Shown: positions 1-9,224, numbered from the stretch's first letter. The stretch: 64,000 bases of DNA from Psychrosphaera aestuarii (GCF_017948405.1 NZ_CP072844.1:2985779-3049778); one strand, 5' to 3'. Notes: generated from the sequence alone by a model not told the origin. Translations and numbers: made by a program.

Positions 1-690
1 TGCTGATGAGCAATATCGACATCCACTTTTTGGCGTTCGATTTGCTCTTTTTCAATTGCCCAGTTAGCCGCTTGCTCTATTTTTTGAGCTTCATAAGCTT
101 CAAGCTGTTCTGCAGTCTCACGATTGGCCTTGCTTAATGCGTTTTCTTTTTCAATATACTTAGCGTTCAGCGCCGTAATTTGCTGTTGAGATTGTCGGTT
201 GTTCTCTTCAGCCAACGCCAGTAAATTCGCTAAGTCGTCCTTTTTAACATTTAACAGGTCAATTTGCTGTTGGAGTTGCTGTTCCTGTTGTTGAGTTTGC
301 TGTTCCTGTTGTTGAGTTTGCTGTTCCAACTCACCAATTCGGCTTTGTAGGTTATCCCTTTCACTTTCTAGGTCTTTTAGCTGCGCCGTCATCGCTAACA
401 AGTTATTTTGTAATTGCTGATGAGCAGTGTCTACATCCACTTTTTGACGCTCAAGTTGTTCTTTTTCAGACTCCCAGTTCGCCGCTTGCTCTGTTTTTTG
501 AGCTTCATAAGCTTCAAGCTGTTCTGCCGCTTCACGGTTCGCTTGGGTTAAGGCGTTTTCTTTTTCAATATACTTAGCGTTTAGCGCAGTAATTTGCTGT
601 TGAGATTGTCGGTTGTTCTCTTCGGCCAACGCCAGTAAATTCGCTAAGTCGTCCTTTTTAACATTTAGCAGGTCAATTTGTTGCTGATGT
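1..690 (-). repeat. 414-bp in-frame tandem duplication inside the coiled-coil gene
   Basis: Sequence from about 1-273 recurs at about 415-690 at a constant offset of 414 bp with few substitutions; many stretches of 20 or more bases are identical. Between them (about 274-340) a 21-bp Gln-rich unit is itself repeated in tandem. The period is a multiple of three, so the frame is kept. The core that includes the residues AKYIEKE appears a third time in weaker form near 870-920. Confidence 0.85.
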
Positions 691-2021
691 TGCTGTTCTT
701 GCTGTTCAATTTGTTGTTGATGTTGCTGCTTTTGCTGTTCAATTTGTTGTTCAGCTATTTGTAACTGTTCAGACTGAGATTTTTTCGCATTTTCTAACGC
801 ATTTTTTGTTTCTTCTTGGCTTATTTCTAAAAGGTTACTTAGCTTTTCAGAGTTAACTAACGCCTCAGTTAAGGCACTTTCTTTTTCAATATACTTAGCG
901 TTTAGTTCAGCGATTTGTTCGGTAAAATCGATCTTCTGAGAATCAAGTGAGTCGTTCAATTCCTTTATCGTAGACTCTAGAGATTCGACATCAGCTTGCT
1001 TTTGCTGTTCTTGGCGAACTTGCTCTTGAACTAATTCGGCATTGCGTTTTTCGAGCTTATGAATTTGCAGCTCAAGATTTTGCACTGTTTCTATTTGTGT
1101 TGCTAAGTTGTCTTTACTTGATGAAAACTGCTCTTCTAATGCAATATAAGCTTGTTCTTTTTTACTCAGCTCCAATGATAGCGTCTTATTGCTTTCTTCA
1201 GCGCCTTGGAACTTTAATTTGTACTCAAGACCTAACTGCGTCTTTTCTTCTAACTGCTCTTCAAGATGATCAATTTTTTCGGTCAACGATGTGGTTAGTT
1301 GCTGAAGAGCACTTAACTCTCCAACTTGTTTTTCTATATCGGATTGATAACCGACAACTTCTTCTTGCAACATCTTATTGTCAAAAGCATCAACTTCAAC
1401 TTGTTGCTCTAATTCTGCAACGCGATTTTTAAGTTTTGATATGCTTTGGTTCTGTTCGACTTGTTGTTTTGCGAATTCAGTTTCTGCTTCATTTTGGCTT
1501 GTCGAAAACTTGACTTGTTGCTCTTGCAGTTGTTGTTTATGATTAACGTTTTCTTCTGAGGTCTTGTCTAGTAACTCGGAGAGGTGACTAATTTGTTGCT
1601 GTAACTCAACTAGCTGTTCAGCTTGCTTTTCAGCTAATATTTTTGATTGGTTCGTATCTTCAATTGCTGCATTGGTTGCCTGAGTTGACTCAATAATATC
1701 TTTTAAATCGCCAATTTCGGTCATAAATTGACTAATTGATAAGTCTTTAACAAGCAACTGTTCAGAGAGCCGCTCAGACTCCAGTTCGGCGTTTTTGAGC
1801 TTCTCTGTGAGTAACGCAATTTCACTTCCATCGGCTATCGGCTGCTCTTGCTGTAACGCTTCGAGTTGCTCTTCTTGAATTGTTAAGTGCTGCGACAATT
1901 CCACAAGCGCATCTTCTGCTTCCTGCTTGTCATTCTCTACCACGGCTAACGTCTTTTGCAATTTTGCTAATTCGTCTTTTACCTTTAGTAGTTCTTGTTC
2001 TTCCACTTTATTTACAGCCAA
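1..2021 (-). CDS. Large coiled-coil protein with internal tandem repeats (C-terminus outside window)
   Basis: The minus frame is open from a TTG at 2021 to the window edge (about 673 codons), so the protein is C-terminally truncated here. A GGAG box eight bases upstream supports the TTG; the nearby ATG at 2034 is in another frame and stops at once. The translation is almost all Glu, Gln, Leu, Lys and Ala in heptad-like order, i.e. a long coiled coil without visible signal peptide or membrane segment. A 414-bp (138-residue) block is duplicated in tandem at about 1-273 and 415-690, with a shorter degenerate third copy around 870-920. Gln-rich linkers lie between copies. Function unknown; a cytoplasmic filament or scaffold role is only a guess. 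Confidence 0.8.
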   Translation of the reverse strand, partial: MAVNKVEEQELLKVKDELAKLQKTLAVVENDKQEAEDALVELSQHLTIQEEQLEALQQEQPIADGSEIALLTEKLKNAELESERLSEQLLVKDLSISQFMTEIGDLKDIIESTQATNAAIEDTNQSKILAEKQAEQLVELQQQISHLSELLDKTSEENVNHKQQLQEQQVKFSTSQNEAETEFAKQQVEQNQSISKLKNRVAELEQQVEVDAFDNKMLQEEVVGYQSDIEKQVGELSALQQLTTSLTEKIDHLEEQLEEKTQLGLEYKLKFQGAEESNKTLSLELSKKEQAYIALEEQFSSSKDNLATQIETVQNLELQIHKLEKRNAELVQEQVRQEQQKQADVESLESTIKELNDSLDSQKIDFTEQIAELNAKYIEKESALTEALVNSEKLSNLLEISQEETKNALENAKKSQSEQLQIAEQQIEQQKQQHQQQIEQQEQQHQQQIDLLNVKKDDLANLLALAEENNRQSQQQITALNAKYIEKENALTQANREAAEQLEAYEAQKTEQAANWESEKEQLERQKVDVDTAHQQLQNNLLAMTAQLKDLESERDNLQSRIGELEQQTQQQEQQTQQQEQQLQQQIDLLNVKKDDLANLLALAEENNRQSQQQITALNAKYIEKENALSKANRETAEQLEAYEAQKIEQAANWAIEKEQIERQKVDVDIAHQ

Positions 2022-2172
2022 TGGTCGCTCTCCATAAAAGGCTCGACTTAATTAAAAACAGAATAGCAACTTTTGTTATGAAAAATAACTAATTTTTATG
2101 GCAAAAATAATTGTCTTTAAGCAATGACTGTCTGTATGCTTTTTAAACCCTAGTTTTATTGATGTATTCGAC

Positions 2173-2556
2173 ATGACGTTAACTACTCCAGCACTACTTT
2201 TTCCTGCTATCTCTTTGCTTTTATTAGCTTATACCAACCGATTCCTCGTTCTTGCGCAACTGATTAGAGAACTAAATCAGAGAAACAATAAAGGTCTGGA
2301 AGTCGTTGTTAAAAGACAAATCACCAACTTAAAAAGCCGCTTACATTTAATCCGCTCGATGCAAACCTGTGGCGTATTAAGTTTCCTGCTGTGTGTATTG
2401 GCTATGCTCGCATTATTCCTAGAGCAACCGCAACTTGGTTCTATTATGTTTGGGTGTAGTTTATTAACGTTAGTATTGTCGTTGTTGATGTCGCTATATG
2501 AAGTGTGGATAAGCTGCCGAGCGATTGAAATTGAACTTGAATCAATGCAAGACTAG
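2173..2556 (+). CDS. DUF2721-like small membrane protein
   Basis: 127 residues. A hydrophobic N-terminal segment (about 5-25) is followed by a basic amphipathic stretch (about 30-65) and two close transmembrane segments (about 67-85 and 90-112), ending in a short acidic tail. This layout and the RSMQTCGVLSF-type stretch before the second segment fit the DUF2721 family of uncharacterised inner-membrane proteins. It stands alone, divergent from the coiled-coil gene and convergent with orn, with a hairpin terminator downstream. No biochemical role can be given. Confidence 0.75.
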   Translation: MTLTTPALLFPAISLLLLAYTNRFLVLAQLIRELNQRNNKGLEVVVKRQITNLKSRLHLIRSMQTCGVLSFLLCVLAMLALFLEQPQLGSIMFGCSLLTLVLSLLMSLYEVWISCRAIEIELESMQD

Positions 2557-2632
2557 AGTTCCTTTTGATAAACGTTCAATAAATAGTACCGCTTGATAAT
2601 TGGTAACAATTTAATAGAAGTGCAGACACAAA

Positions 2633-2671
2633 AAAAACCGCATGTGATTAAAACCTAACGTTGCGGTTTTT
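2633..2671. terminator. Intrinsic terminator between DUF2721 gene and orn
   Basis: An A-rich run leads into AAAAACCGCA, paired with TGCGGTTTTT about 20 bases later. The A run on one side and T run on the other allow it to work for both converging genes. Confidence 0.7.
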
Positions 2672-2747
2672 GTTTTAAATGGATAACTTCATTTTAGCCG
2701 GCTGCTTATATAAATTTACGACCTTTGGCTAAACTTGTTTTTTTTAA

Positions 2748-3293
2748 TTAAAGCTTAAAAAATGTGTCTTTATAATGTTTAAGCTCTGCGATACTCTCGC
2801 GAATATCATCAAGGGCTAAATGAACACCTTTTTTCTGAACGCCGTCTAACACTTCAGGGCGCCATCTTCTGCCTAATTCTTTAATCGTGCTTACATCTAT
2901 ATTTCTGTAGTGAAAAAATTCTTCTAAAGAAAGCATATGAATATGCATAAAGCGACGGTCTTGGCCTATGCTATTTCCACACATTGGAGAAACACCGGCA
3001 GGCACATAATCCTTTAAAAAATCAATCGTCATTTCACAGGCTTGCGCTTCTGTTACTGTACTTTTTTTACAGCGGTCAGTAAGGCCTGTTTTACCATGTT
3101 GACGAATGCACCACTCATCCATGTTATCTAAAATTTCGTCCGACTGATGGATGGCTAGTTCTGGGCCTTCGGCAATGATATTTAATTCACTGTCGGTGAC
3201 TATGGTGGCTATTTCCAAAACTTTGCAATGTCTTGGCTCTAGTCCAGTCATTTCTAAATCTACCCAAACTAGGTTATTTTCACTAAAAGACAT
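2748..3293 (-). CDS. orn: Oligoribonuclease
   Basis: 181 residues, the usual length for Orn. This 3'-5' exoribonuclease degrades 2-5 nt RNA and pGpG to mononucleotides in the cytoplasm. The DEDDh signature is visible: D12 and E14 in VDLEMTGL, and His158/Asp163 in [10 protein letters not shown] near the C-terminus. It lies divergent from rsgA with about 110 bp between starts, as in many gammaproteobacteria. The ATG at 3293 gives the expected N-terminus directly before the first catalytic motif. Confidence 0.97.
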   Translation of the reverse strand: MSFSENNLVWVDLEMTGLEPRHCKVLEIATIVTDSELNIIAEGPELAIHQSDEILDNMDEWCIRQHGKTGLTDRCKKSTVTEAQACEMTIDFLKDYVPAGVSPMCGNSIGQDRRFMHIHMLSLEEFFHYRNIDVSTIKELGRRWRPEVLDGVQKKGVHLALDDIRESIAELKHYKDTFFKL

Positions 3294-3404
3294 ATAAGGG
3301 CCTACTCATTCCTTTTTATCAAGGTCGGTTACGTATACTATAAAGGCATTGTTATTCTTTTTAATGACTTTCACAAGTTTTAATAACTAAATCATAGAGC
3401 AAAA

Positions 3405-4466
3405 GTGGCAAAACAAAAGAAATTATCAAAATCTCAAACACGTCGTATCAAGGCCAATCAGAGTAAGCGATTAGCTAAAGCGAAAGGTGCTGAAAATCAA
3501 GAACCAGAGACAGTTGTTGATGATGCCTTATTAGGCCCGCAAAGTTTCGGTCGTGTAATTACGCGCTACGGTCAGCATGCCGATGTAGAAATGGAAGATC
3601 AAACCATGATCCGCTGCAACATTCGTCGTAATGTTGCGTCATTAGTTTGTGGTGACTCTGTCGTTTGGCGACCATACACGGTTAATAACGATGACTTCCA
3701 AGGTGTTATAGAAGCCGTTGAACCTCGAACTAGTGAATTTGTTCGACCAGACTTTTATGACGGTTTAAAGCCAGTCGCTGCGAATATTGACCGTATTTTG
3801 ATTGTGTCCGCGTTACTCCCAGATTTGACGCCTAATATTATTGACCGCTACTTAGTGGCGGTTGAGCAGCTCAGCATTACACCTATCATTCTGATAAACA
3901 AAATGGACTTGCTCGACGACTCTAACCGCGATGTAGTGGAAAGCACTGTTGCCTTGTATCGTTCTATTGGTTACGAAGTGGTTACCCTGTCTGCTATTGA
4001 AGAAGAAGGCATTGATCAGGTAAAACAACTTATCGAAGGCCACACCAGTGTGTTTGTTGGTCAGTCTGGCGTAGGTAAGTCATCACTTACCAATGCAATA
4101 TTGCCTGACGTAAACATTGAAACCAAAATCGTCTCAACGAATAGCCGTTTGGGTCAGCATACAACAACCGCTTCTAGACTCTATCGTTTAGAAAATGGCG
4201 GTGCTGTTATTGACTCACCAGGAATACGTGAATTTGCTATGTGGCATTTAAGCCAAGAAGAAATATTGGCTGGCTTTGTTGAGTTTTCTGACTATGTCAC
4301 ACAGTGTAAGTTTAGAGACTGTAGCCATAAAAACGACCCTGGCTGTGCGTTAAAGCAAGCCATTAAAGATGGTCATGTGAGTGAGCAACGTTACCAAAGC
4401 TATATTCGTATTTTACAGACGGTTGATGAAATTACGCTTCGTCATCAGTCTAAAGATTCAAAATAA
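3405..4466 (+). CDS. rsgA: Small ribosomal subunit biogenesis GTPase RsgA
   Basis: 353 residues from a GTG start; the lysine-rich N-terminus (AKQKKLSKSQTRR) is typical. RsgA is a late assembly factor of the 30S subunit. After an OB-fold (about 45-110) the GTPase motifs come in the circularly permuted order of the family: G4 NKMD near 165, then G1 GQSGVGKSS near 222, then G3 DSPG near 270. A C-terminal zinc module is visible in CKFRDCSHKNDPGC. It precedes psd by 55 bp, the same order as in Escherichia coli. Confidence 0.97.
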   Translation: MAKQKKLSKSQTRRIKANQSKRLAKAKGAENQEPETVVDDALLGPQSFGRVITRYGQHADVEMEDQTMIRCNIRRNVASLVCGDSVVWRPYTVNNDDFQGVIEAVEPRTSEFVRPDFYDGLKPVAANIDRILIVSALLPDLTPNIIDRYLVAVEQLSITPIILINKMDLLDDSNRDVVESTVALYRSIGYEVVTLSAIEEEGIDQVKQLIEGHTSVFVGQSGVGKSSLTNAILPDVNIETKIVSTNSRLGQHTTTASRLYRLENGGAVIDSPGIREFAMWHLSQEEILAGFVEFSDYVTQCKFRDCSHKNDPGCALKQAIKDGHVSEQRYQSYIRILQTVDEITLRHQSKDSK

Positions 4467-4521
4467 TTCTCAAATTACGGTCTGTCGGTTACAATAATCG
4501 GCTCACGAAAAACAGTAGGAA

Positions 4522-5397
4522 ATGACAGTGAAATACGACAATTTAAAATTAGCCTTTCAGTACGCATTACCAAAGCATGGTGTGTCTAAACTTGTCGGTT
4601 ATTTAGCAAAAGCAAAGCTTGGTTTTGTCACCACGTTTTTTATTAAAAGTTTCATAAAAGCTTACGACATTAATATGGACGAAGCGAAATACCCAGATCC
4701 AAAACACTACAAAACCTTTAACGACTTTTTCACCCGTGAGTTGGCTGAAGATGTTCGTACTATCGTTGATGGCGAAAACGAAATTGCACATCCTGTAGAT
4801 GGCGCGGTAAGCCAACTGGGTAAAATTGATGATGGTCGTTTAGTACAAGCGAAAAACCATTACTACACAGCATTAGAATTACTAGGTGGCTACGAAGACT
4901 TAGCAGAGAAGTTTGATGACGGTGACTTTGCCTGTATCTACCTTGCTCCTAGTGATTACCACCGTTTGCATATGCCGGTAGCTGGCACATTAACAGATAT
5001 GATCTACGTACCGGGTGACGCGTTTTCTGTTAACCCATTAACGGCGCAAAACGTGCCTAACTTGTTTGCTCGTAATGAGCGTGTTGTGGCCATGTTTGAT
5101 ACTGAAATTGGTCCAATGGCGATGGTATTAGTAGGCGCTACTATTGTAAGAAGTATCGAAACAGTATGGGCGGGAGAAATTACACCTCCTCGCGGTAAGT
5201 TTGTTAATCGTTGGGATTACCCAGCGGAAGGCGAAAAGTCTGTTAAGTTAGAACGTGGCGAAGAAATGGGTCGCTTTAAATTAGGTTCGACGGTGGTTTG
5301 TCTATTTGGTAAAGACGCTATTGAATTTGCCGACGATGTTAAAGCAGGCTCAACTACTCGTTTAGGTGAACTGTTCGCAACTAAAAAGTCTAACTAA
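4522..5397 (+). CDS. psd: Phosphatidylserine decarboxylase proenzyme
   Basis: 291 residues, matching the membrane-associated proteobacterial Psd-I type. It makes phosphatidylethanolamine from phosphatidylserine. The proenzyme cleaves itself in the LGST motif (in RFKLGSTVV, about residues 254-257), where the Ser becomes the pyruvoyl cofactor; the conserved HPVDG (about 93-97) and DYHR (about 146-149) stretches are also present. AGGA precedes the ATG. The downstream transporter gene starts only 6 bp after the stop, so the two are probably cotranscribed. Confidence 0.97.
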   Translation: MTVKYDNLKLAFQYALPKHGVSKLVGYLAKAKLGFVTTFFIKSFIKAYDINMDEAKYPDPKHYKTFNDFFTRELAEDVRTIVDGENEIAHPVDGAVSQLGKIDDGRLVQAKNHYYTALELLGGYEDLAEKFDDGDFACIYLAPSDYHRLHMPVAGTLTDMIYVPGDAFSVNPLTAQNVPNLFARNERVVAMFDTEIGPMAMVLVGATIVRSIETVWAGEITPPRGKFVNRWDYPAEGEKSVKLERGEEMGRFKLGSTVVCLFGKDAIEFADDVKAGSTTRLGELFATKKSN

Positions 5398-5403
5398 ACC
5401 AAT

Positions 5404-6276
5404 ATGTCAGGTTTACTGCAACTTCACCTTGGGGTACTTCTCTTAGGTGGAGCTGGACTTTTTGCTAAGTTAATTGATTTACCCGCTTTAGATATTACAG
5501 CTTATCGCGCCATTTTTGCGGCAATATTTTTAGCTATTTTTGTTCGATATAAGAAGCAATCCCTAAAGCTTCACTCAAAAAAAGATATATTAATGGCCCT
5601 GCTCATTGGCGCACTTGCCGCCATTCATTGGGTTACCTACTTTTACGCGATTCAAATTACAACAGTTGCTATCGCCATGTTAGCGCTATTCACCTATCCA
5701 ATGATGACGGTTTTTATTGAGCCTTTATTTCGAAAAACCCGCCCTACCAACAAAGATATGGTATTGGGTTTAGCGGTTTTATTTGGTGTTGCTATGCTAT
5801 TCCCAGACTTGTGGTTTGGTGGTGAGTCATTAAGTGACGATACGATTTTGGGCATAGGCTGTGGTTTAATCTCAGCGTTTTGTTTTGCACTTCGAAACAT
5901 TTTAGTTCAACACAAATTTAGTCACTATTCGGGTGGCCAATCTATGTTTTTCCAATTTTTAGTGACCGCTCTCTTACTATTCCCAATTGCAGAGACGCCT
6001 GCGTTAACCCTAACGGCTGAGTCTATCGGTAAGCTTATTTTATTTGCTGTGGTATTTTCTGCATGTGCTCACGCACTGTTTGCGTCTGCTATTTCTTTGA
6101 CTTCTGCGAAAACTGCCTCTTTAGTAGGGTGCTTACAACCCGTTTATGGTATTAGCTTCGCGTTTTTAATTCTTGCTGAAGTGCCTGCACTTGCTACTAT
6201 TGGTGGAGGTTCTGTTATTCTCGCTGCGGCAATATATGAAACTCAGTCAACTAAAAAAGCGTCGGCTAAACAATAA
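5404..6276 (+). CDS. EamA/DMT-family membrane transporter
   Basis: 290 residues with about ten hydrophobic helices arranged as two similar halves, the drug/metabolite transporter (EamA) fold. The first half has AYRAIFAAI and HWVTYFYAI stretches typical of the family, and the second ends in a helix near GGGSVILAAAIYE. Substrate cannot be read from sequence; relatives export amino acids or metabolites. Six bases separate it from psd, suggesting operon transcription but not shared function. Confidence 0.88.
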   Translation: MSGLLQLHLGVLLLGGAGLFAKLIDLPALDITAYRAIFAAIFLAIFVRYKKQSLKLHSKKDILMALLIGALAAIHWVTYFYAIQITTVAIAMLALFTYPMMTVFIEPLFRKTRPTNKDMVLGLAVLFGVAMLFPDLWFGGESLSDDTILGIGCGLISAFCFALRNILVQHKFSHYSGGQSMFFQFLVTALLLFPIAETPALTLTAESIGKLILFAVVFSACAHALFASAISLTSAKTASLVGCLQPVYGISFAFLILAEVPALATIGGGSVILAAAIYETQSTKKASAKQ

Positions 6277-6312
6277 TCTACGCTCACACCAACAAAATAA
6301 AGAGTATGCCTT

Positions 6313-7029
6313 ATGATGGTTTTTGCTCATCGCGGTGAATCGGCACTGCATCCGGAAAATAGTCGCGTCGCTATTCGTCATTGTAACGATGATATGATGC
6401 ATGGTGTGGAAATTGACGTCTTTGAAACCGAAAATGACTTTGTGGTATTCCATGACAGGTGGCTTACTCGATTATTAAACATCGACAAGCATGTAACTCA
6501 ACTTTCAGATTACGATTTACAGACAATCCAAGGAAATGATGGTGAGCCGTTGCCAACATTGTCATGGCTTATTGAGTATTGCTCTCAATTTGAATTTGTT
6601 TTAAATATTGAAATTAAATACCTCAAGTCTATTAAGCGCTTTGAACAAGAGTTAAGCCGACTTTGTCGTGAATTTAACTTCGATCGATCCCGTCTCATTA
6701 TTTCTTCTTTTAATCACCATTATCTAAAAGATATCTCTAAACACCTGCCAGATTTGAAACTTGGTCTATTATTAGCGGTAAACCCAATAAATATTGAGTC
6801 TTTGTTAAAGGACTTTGCTTTGTATAGTGTTCATTTGGATATGGACTGCCTAAATTTAAAGCTTGTACATGCAATACAAGCACAAGGTCTAAAGGTATTT
6901 GTTTTTACTGTTGACCATGCAGAAGAAATTAAATGGCTATACGACAATGGGATTGATGGACTGTTTGCGAATCACCCAAGACAAGCTTTTAATATTATTG
7001 AGCAATTATCGATGACCTCTACTGATTAG
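6313..7029 (+). CDS. Glycerophosphodiester phosphodiesterase family protein
   Basis: 238 residues forming a GDPD-type TIM barrel. The catalytic and metal motifs are visible: AHRGES (about 5-10), then ENS, GVEIDVF and FHD (about 52-54), followed by the NIEIKY strand. The family hydrolyses glycerophosphodiesters to glycerol-3-phosphate and an alcohol. There is no signal peptide, so a cytoplasmic UgpQ-like role in lipid headgroup recycling is likely, which fits its position close to psd. The exact substrate is inferred only. Confidence 0.88.
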   Translation: MMVFAHRGESALHPENSRVAIRHCNDDMMHGVEIDVFETENDFVVFHDRWLTRLLNIDKHVTQLSDYDLQTIQGNDGEPLPTLSWLIEYCSQFEFVLNIEIKYLKSIKRFEQELSRLCREFNFDRSRLIISSFNHHYLKDISKHLPDLKLGLLLAVNPINIESLLKDFALYSVHLDMDCLNLKLVHAIQAQGLKVFVFTVDHAEEIKWLYDNGIDGLFANHPRQAFNIIEQLSMTSTD

Positions 7030-7039
7030 GAGATATCAT

Positions 7040-7558
7040 ATGGCGTTAAATTTATCGACTGGTGCCGATCTATGTTTTCGTTCTGAAACCGCAAAATTAC
7101 TTGCACTGAATGTGGCTCAGATTCATACAGGCATGCTAGACGGTGAAAACTCCATTGAGCAAATCGGCGACTCTTTTCAAAATCTTGCTAACTTTTGCTT
7201 GTCGATGCAAAGTAACGACGAGTGCTCAAAGGAAACACAACAAGCTGCCGCCAAAATGTATGAAAAAGTAAATGGTGCAATTGTCGCTTTCCAATTTTAT
7301 GATCGCCTTGCACAAAGACTCAATCACGTTCAGGAAAACTTAGTTTTACTTGCCGACTTATTAAGTGATAACGAAAAATTAGAGAGCCCGGAAGACTGGG
7401 GTTCGTTGCGAATAAAGATTCGTTCTAGTTATAGTATTGATAGTGAAATGGCGATGTATGAAGCTGTTATGAATGGGGCCAGTATTGAAGAGGCTATTGA
7501 GCTGTTTAAAAAAGAGCTAAACCAAAGCTCGAGTGACGAAGCTATCGAGCTGTTTTAA
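7040..7558 (+). CDS. Small helical protein with CheZ-like phosphatase motif
   Basis: 172 residues, mainly alpha-helical, no membrane segment. It has no name I recognise. The stretch FQFYDRLAQRLNHV places Asp88 and Gln92 in the D-x3-Q spacing of the CheZ catalytic helix (Asp143/Gln147 in Escherichia coli CheZ), and the surrounding residues fit a CheZ-type helix. The C-terminus is a flexible-looking acidic tail carrying EAIELF twice, the second at the very end, reminiscent of the CheY-binding C-terminal peptide of CheZ. It sits 10 bp after the GDPD gene and 16 bp before a kinase with a receiver domain. Phosphatase activity is inference. Confidence 0.6.
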   Translation: MALNLSTGADLCFRSETAKLLALNVAQIHTGMLDGENSIEQIGDSFQNLANFCLSMQSNDECSKETQQAAAKMYEKVNGAIVAFQFYDRLAQRLNHVQENLVLLADLLSDNEKLESPEDWGSLRIKIRSSYSIDSEMAMYEAVMNGASIEEAIELFKKELNQSSSDEAIELF

Positions 7559-7574
7559 CTAGGGAAAAACATTA

Positions 7575-9167
7575 ATGAAGTCTGCGCCGTTACATTGGAA
7601 AGAATCGGAGAGGGTAAAAAAACTTCTTGAGTATGAAGTGTTAGACACTGAAGCAGAAAAGTCATTCGACGATTTGACTGAGTTGGCCTCTGAGATTTGT
7701 GGTACTCCTATATCTCTCATAAGTTTAGTGGATCCAGATCGACAGTGGTTTAAAAGTAAAGTTGGTCTAGGTGCGAATGAAACGAACCGAGATATTGCTT
7801 TTTGTAGCCATGCAATCTTACAAGACGAAGTTTTTGAGGTAGAAGACACCAGTAAGGATGAACGCTTTTTTGATAATCCGCTCGTTACTGAAAACCCAGA
7901 TATACGCTTTTACGCTGGTATGCCATTAAAATCCCCTGAAGGTCTGCCCATTGGTACACTTTGCGTAATAGATCGAATCCCTAAAAAACTCGATGCTCAT
8001 CAGAAAAAGGCGTTAGAGATACTAGGGCGTGAAGTTATTAATCAATTAGAGCTTAGAGTTAAAACCAAAAGATTAGAACAGGCAAATCAGTTTAAGACTG
8101 AGTTCTTATCCAATATGTCTCACGAAATTCGTACACCACTTAACGCTATTATTGGATTTAGCGAGTTACTACTAAGTGACGCCGATACATTACTTAAAGA
8201 TAAACAAGCTAGAAGCTATATTGAAAACATAGATTTTAGTGGCAAGCACTTATTATCGATGGTTAATGCGGTTTTAGAGCTGAGTAAAATTGAAGCCGGT
8301 AAGATGACATTAGAGCCTCAACATTTTGACGTATGTGACACTGTTGATAATGTTTTAAACATGCTAAACGTTAAGGCTCAAGAGCAAGGCATTAACATAA
8401 GTCACTCATATTCTTCTGATAGTAACTTTGAGGTTTATTTAGACCCAGGTAAGTTGTCGCAAATTATTATTAATTTAGTTAACAACTCTATTAAGTTTTC
8501 CAATTCGGGCACTACTATAACCTTAAACTTAGAAATTCAATCTAACCAGGCCATTATTAATATTATTGATGAAGGCGTAGGAATAAGCGAACAAGATTTA
8601 CCTAATATATTTGATAAATATCATCAAGTTGGTAATAAAAAAGCACATGGCACAGGGTTAGGCTTAAGTATAACGCTTGGATTACTTGAGTTGATGAATG
8701 GCGAAATATCCGTAAGTAGTGAAGTAGGAAAAGGCACACATATAAGACTAGAAATTCCACTTCCTGTTGTTAAAAAGCAAGTACAAAAAAAGCCGACTCA
8801 ATCAGAAAAACACCTTCCACCTGGAAAAAGCATTTTAGTAGTCGAGGATAACAATATTAATCAGGTGTTAGTAAAAGCTATGCTGGAAAACCTAGGCTGT
8901 ATAGTGTCACTTGCAGACAATGGTTTACAGGGCGTACAACTATGCAAAGACAACACGTTCGATTTAGTATTGATGGATATTAACTTACCCGACATTAATG
9001 GTTTTGAAGCAACTGAACAAATAAAAACAAATAAGCCAAATCAGACGGTTGTCGCATTAACCGCTGATGTGTTTGTCGATGATAAAGACTCGTTGTTTGC
9101 CTTGAAATTAACCAAGCCAATTACCTTTAGCGGGTTATCAGAGGCTATAACCCAAGTGCTTTCATAG
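7575..9167 (+). CDS. Hybrid sensor histidine kinase: GAF, HisKA, HATPase, receiver
   Basis: 530 residues, no membrane segment, so a cytoplasmic sensor. Order: GAF domain (about 25-160); HisKA with phospho-acceptor His in SHEIRTPLNAIIGF (about 180); HATPase with N, G1 and G2 boxes (IINLVNNSIKF, DEGVGIS, GTGLGLSI; about 295-390); and a C-terminal receiver (about 415-530) with acidic pair EDN, phospho-Asp in LVLMDINLP and the Lys in TKPI. The receiver segment between the Thr and Lys motifs is about four residues shorter than usual. The signal is unknown. The CheZ-like gene upstream is probably cotranscribed and could act on this receiver. Confidence 0.92.
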   Translation: MKSAPLHWKESERVKKLLEYEVLDTEAEKSFDDLTELASEICGTPISLISLVDPDRQWFKSKVGLGANETNRDIAFCSHAILQDEVFEVEDTSKDERFFDNPLVTENPDIRFYAGMPLKSPEGLPIGTLCVIDRIPKKLDAHQKKALEILGREVINQLELRVKTKRLEQANQFKTEFLSNMSHEIRTPLNAIIGFSELLLSDADTLLKDKQARSYIENIDFSGKHLLSMVNAVLELSKIEAGKMTLEPQHFDVCDTVDNVLNMLNVKAQEQGINISHSYSSDSNFEVYLDPGKLSQIIINLVNNSIKFSNSGTTITLNLEIQSNQAIINIIDEGVGISEQDLPNIFDKYHQVGNKKAHGTGLGLSITLGLLELMNGEISVSSEVGKGTHIRLEIPLPVVKKQVQKKPTQSEKHLPPGKSILVVEDNNINQVLVKAMLENLGCIVSLADNGLQGVQLCKDNTFDLVLMDINLPDINGFEATEQIKTNKPNQTVVALTADVFVDDKDSLFALKLTKPITFSGLSEAITQVLS

Positions 9168-9197
9168 GTTGCCGCAAATTATAAAGTTACCAATGTA

Positions 9198-9224
9198 GCT
9201 TACTCTCTAACAACGAGAGTAAGC
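9198..9224. other. Perfect 10-bp-stem hairpin spanning the epmA stop codon
   Basis: GCTTACTCTC and GAGAGTAAGC pair perfectly around a 7-base loop. The hairpin overlaps the last codons and stop of epmA and lies 31 bp after the converging kinase gene. No T-run follows on either strand, so it is not a standard intrinsic terminator; it may protect the 3' ends or assist factor-dependent termination. Confidence 0.6.

Noticed and set aside
1..2021. Phage tape-measure protein
   Set aside because: Coiled-coil composition is similar, but there are no phage structural genes adjacent and no hydrophobic segments; repeat type also differs.
1097..2092. Plus-strand open frames opposite the coiled-coil gene
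   Set aside because: Leu/Gln-rich translations are mirror images of the repeat-rich minus-strand gene, with no ribosome-binding sites.
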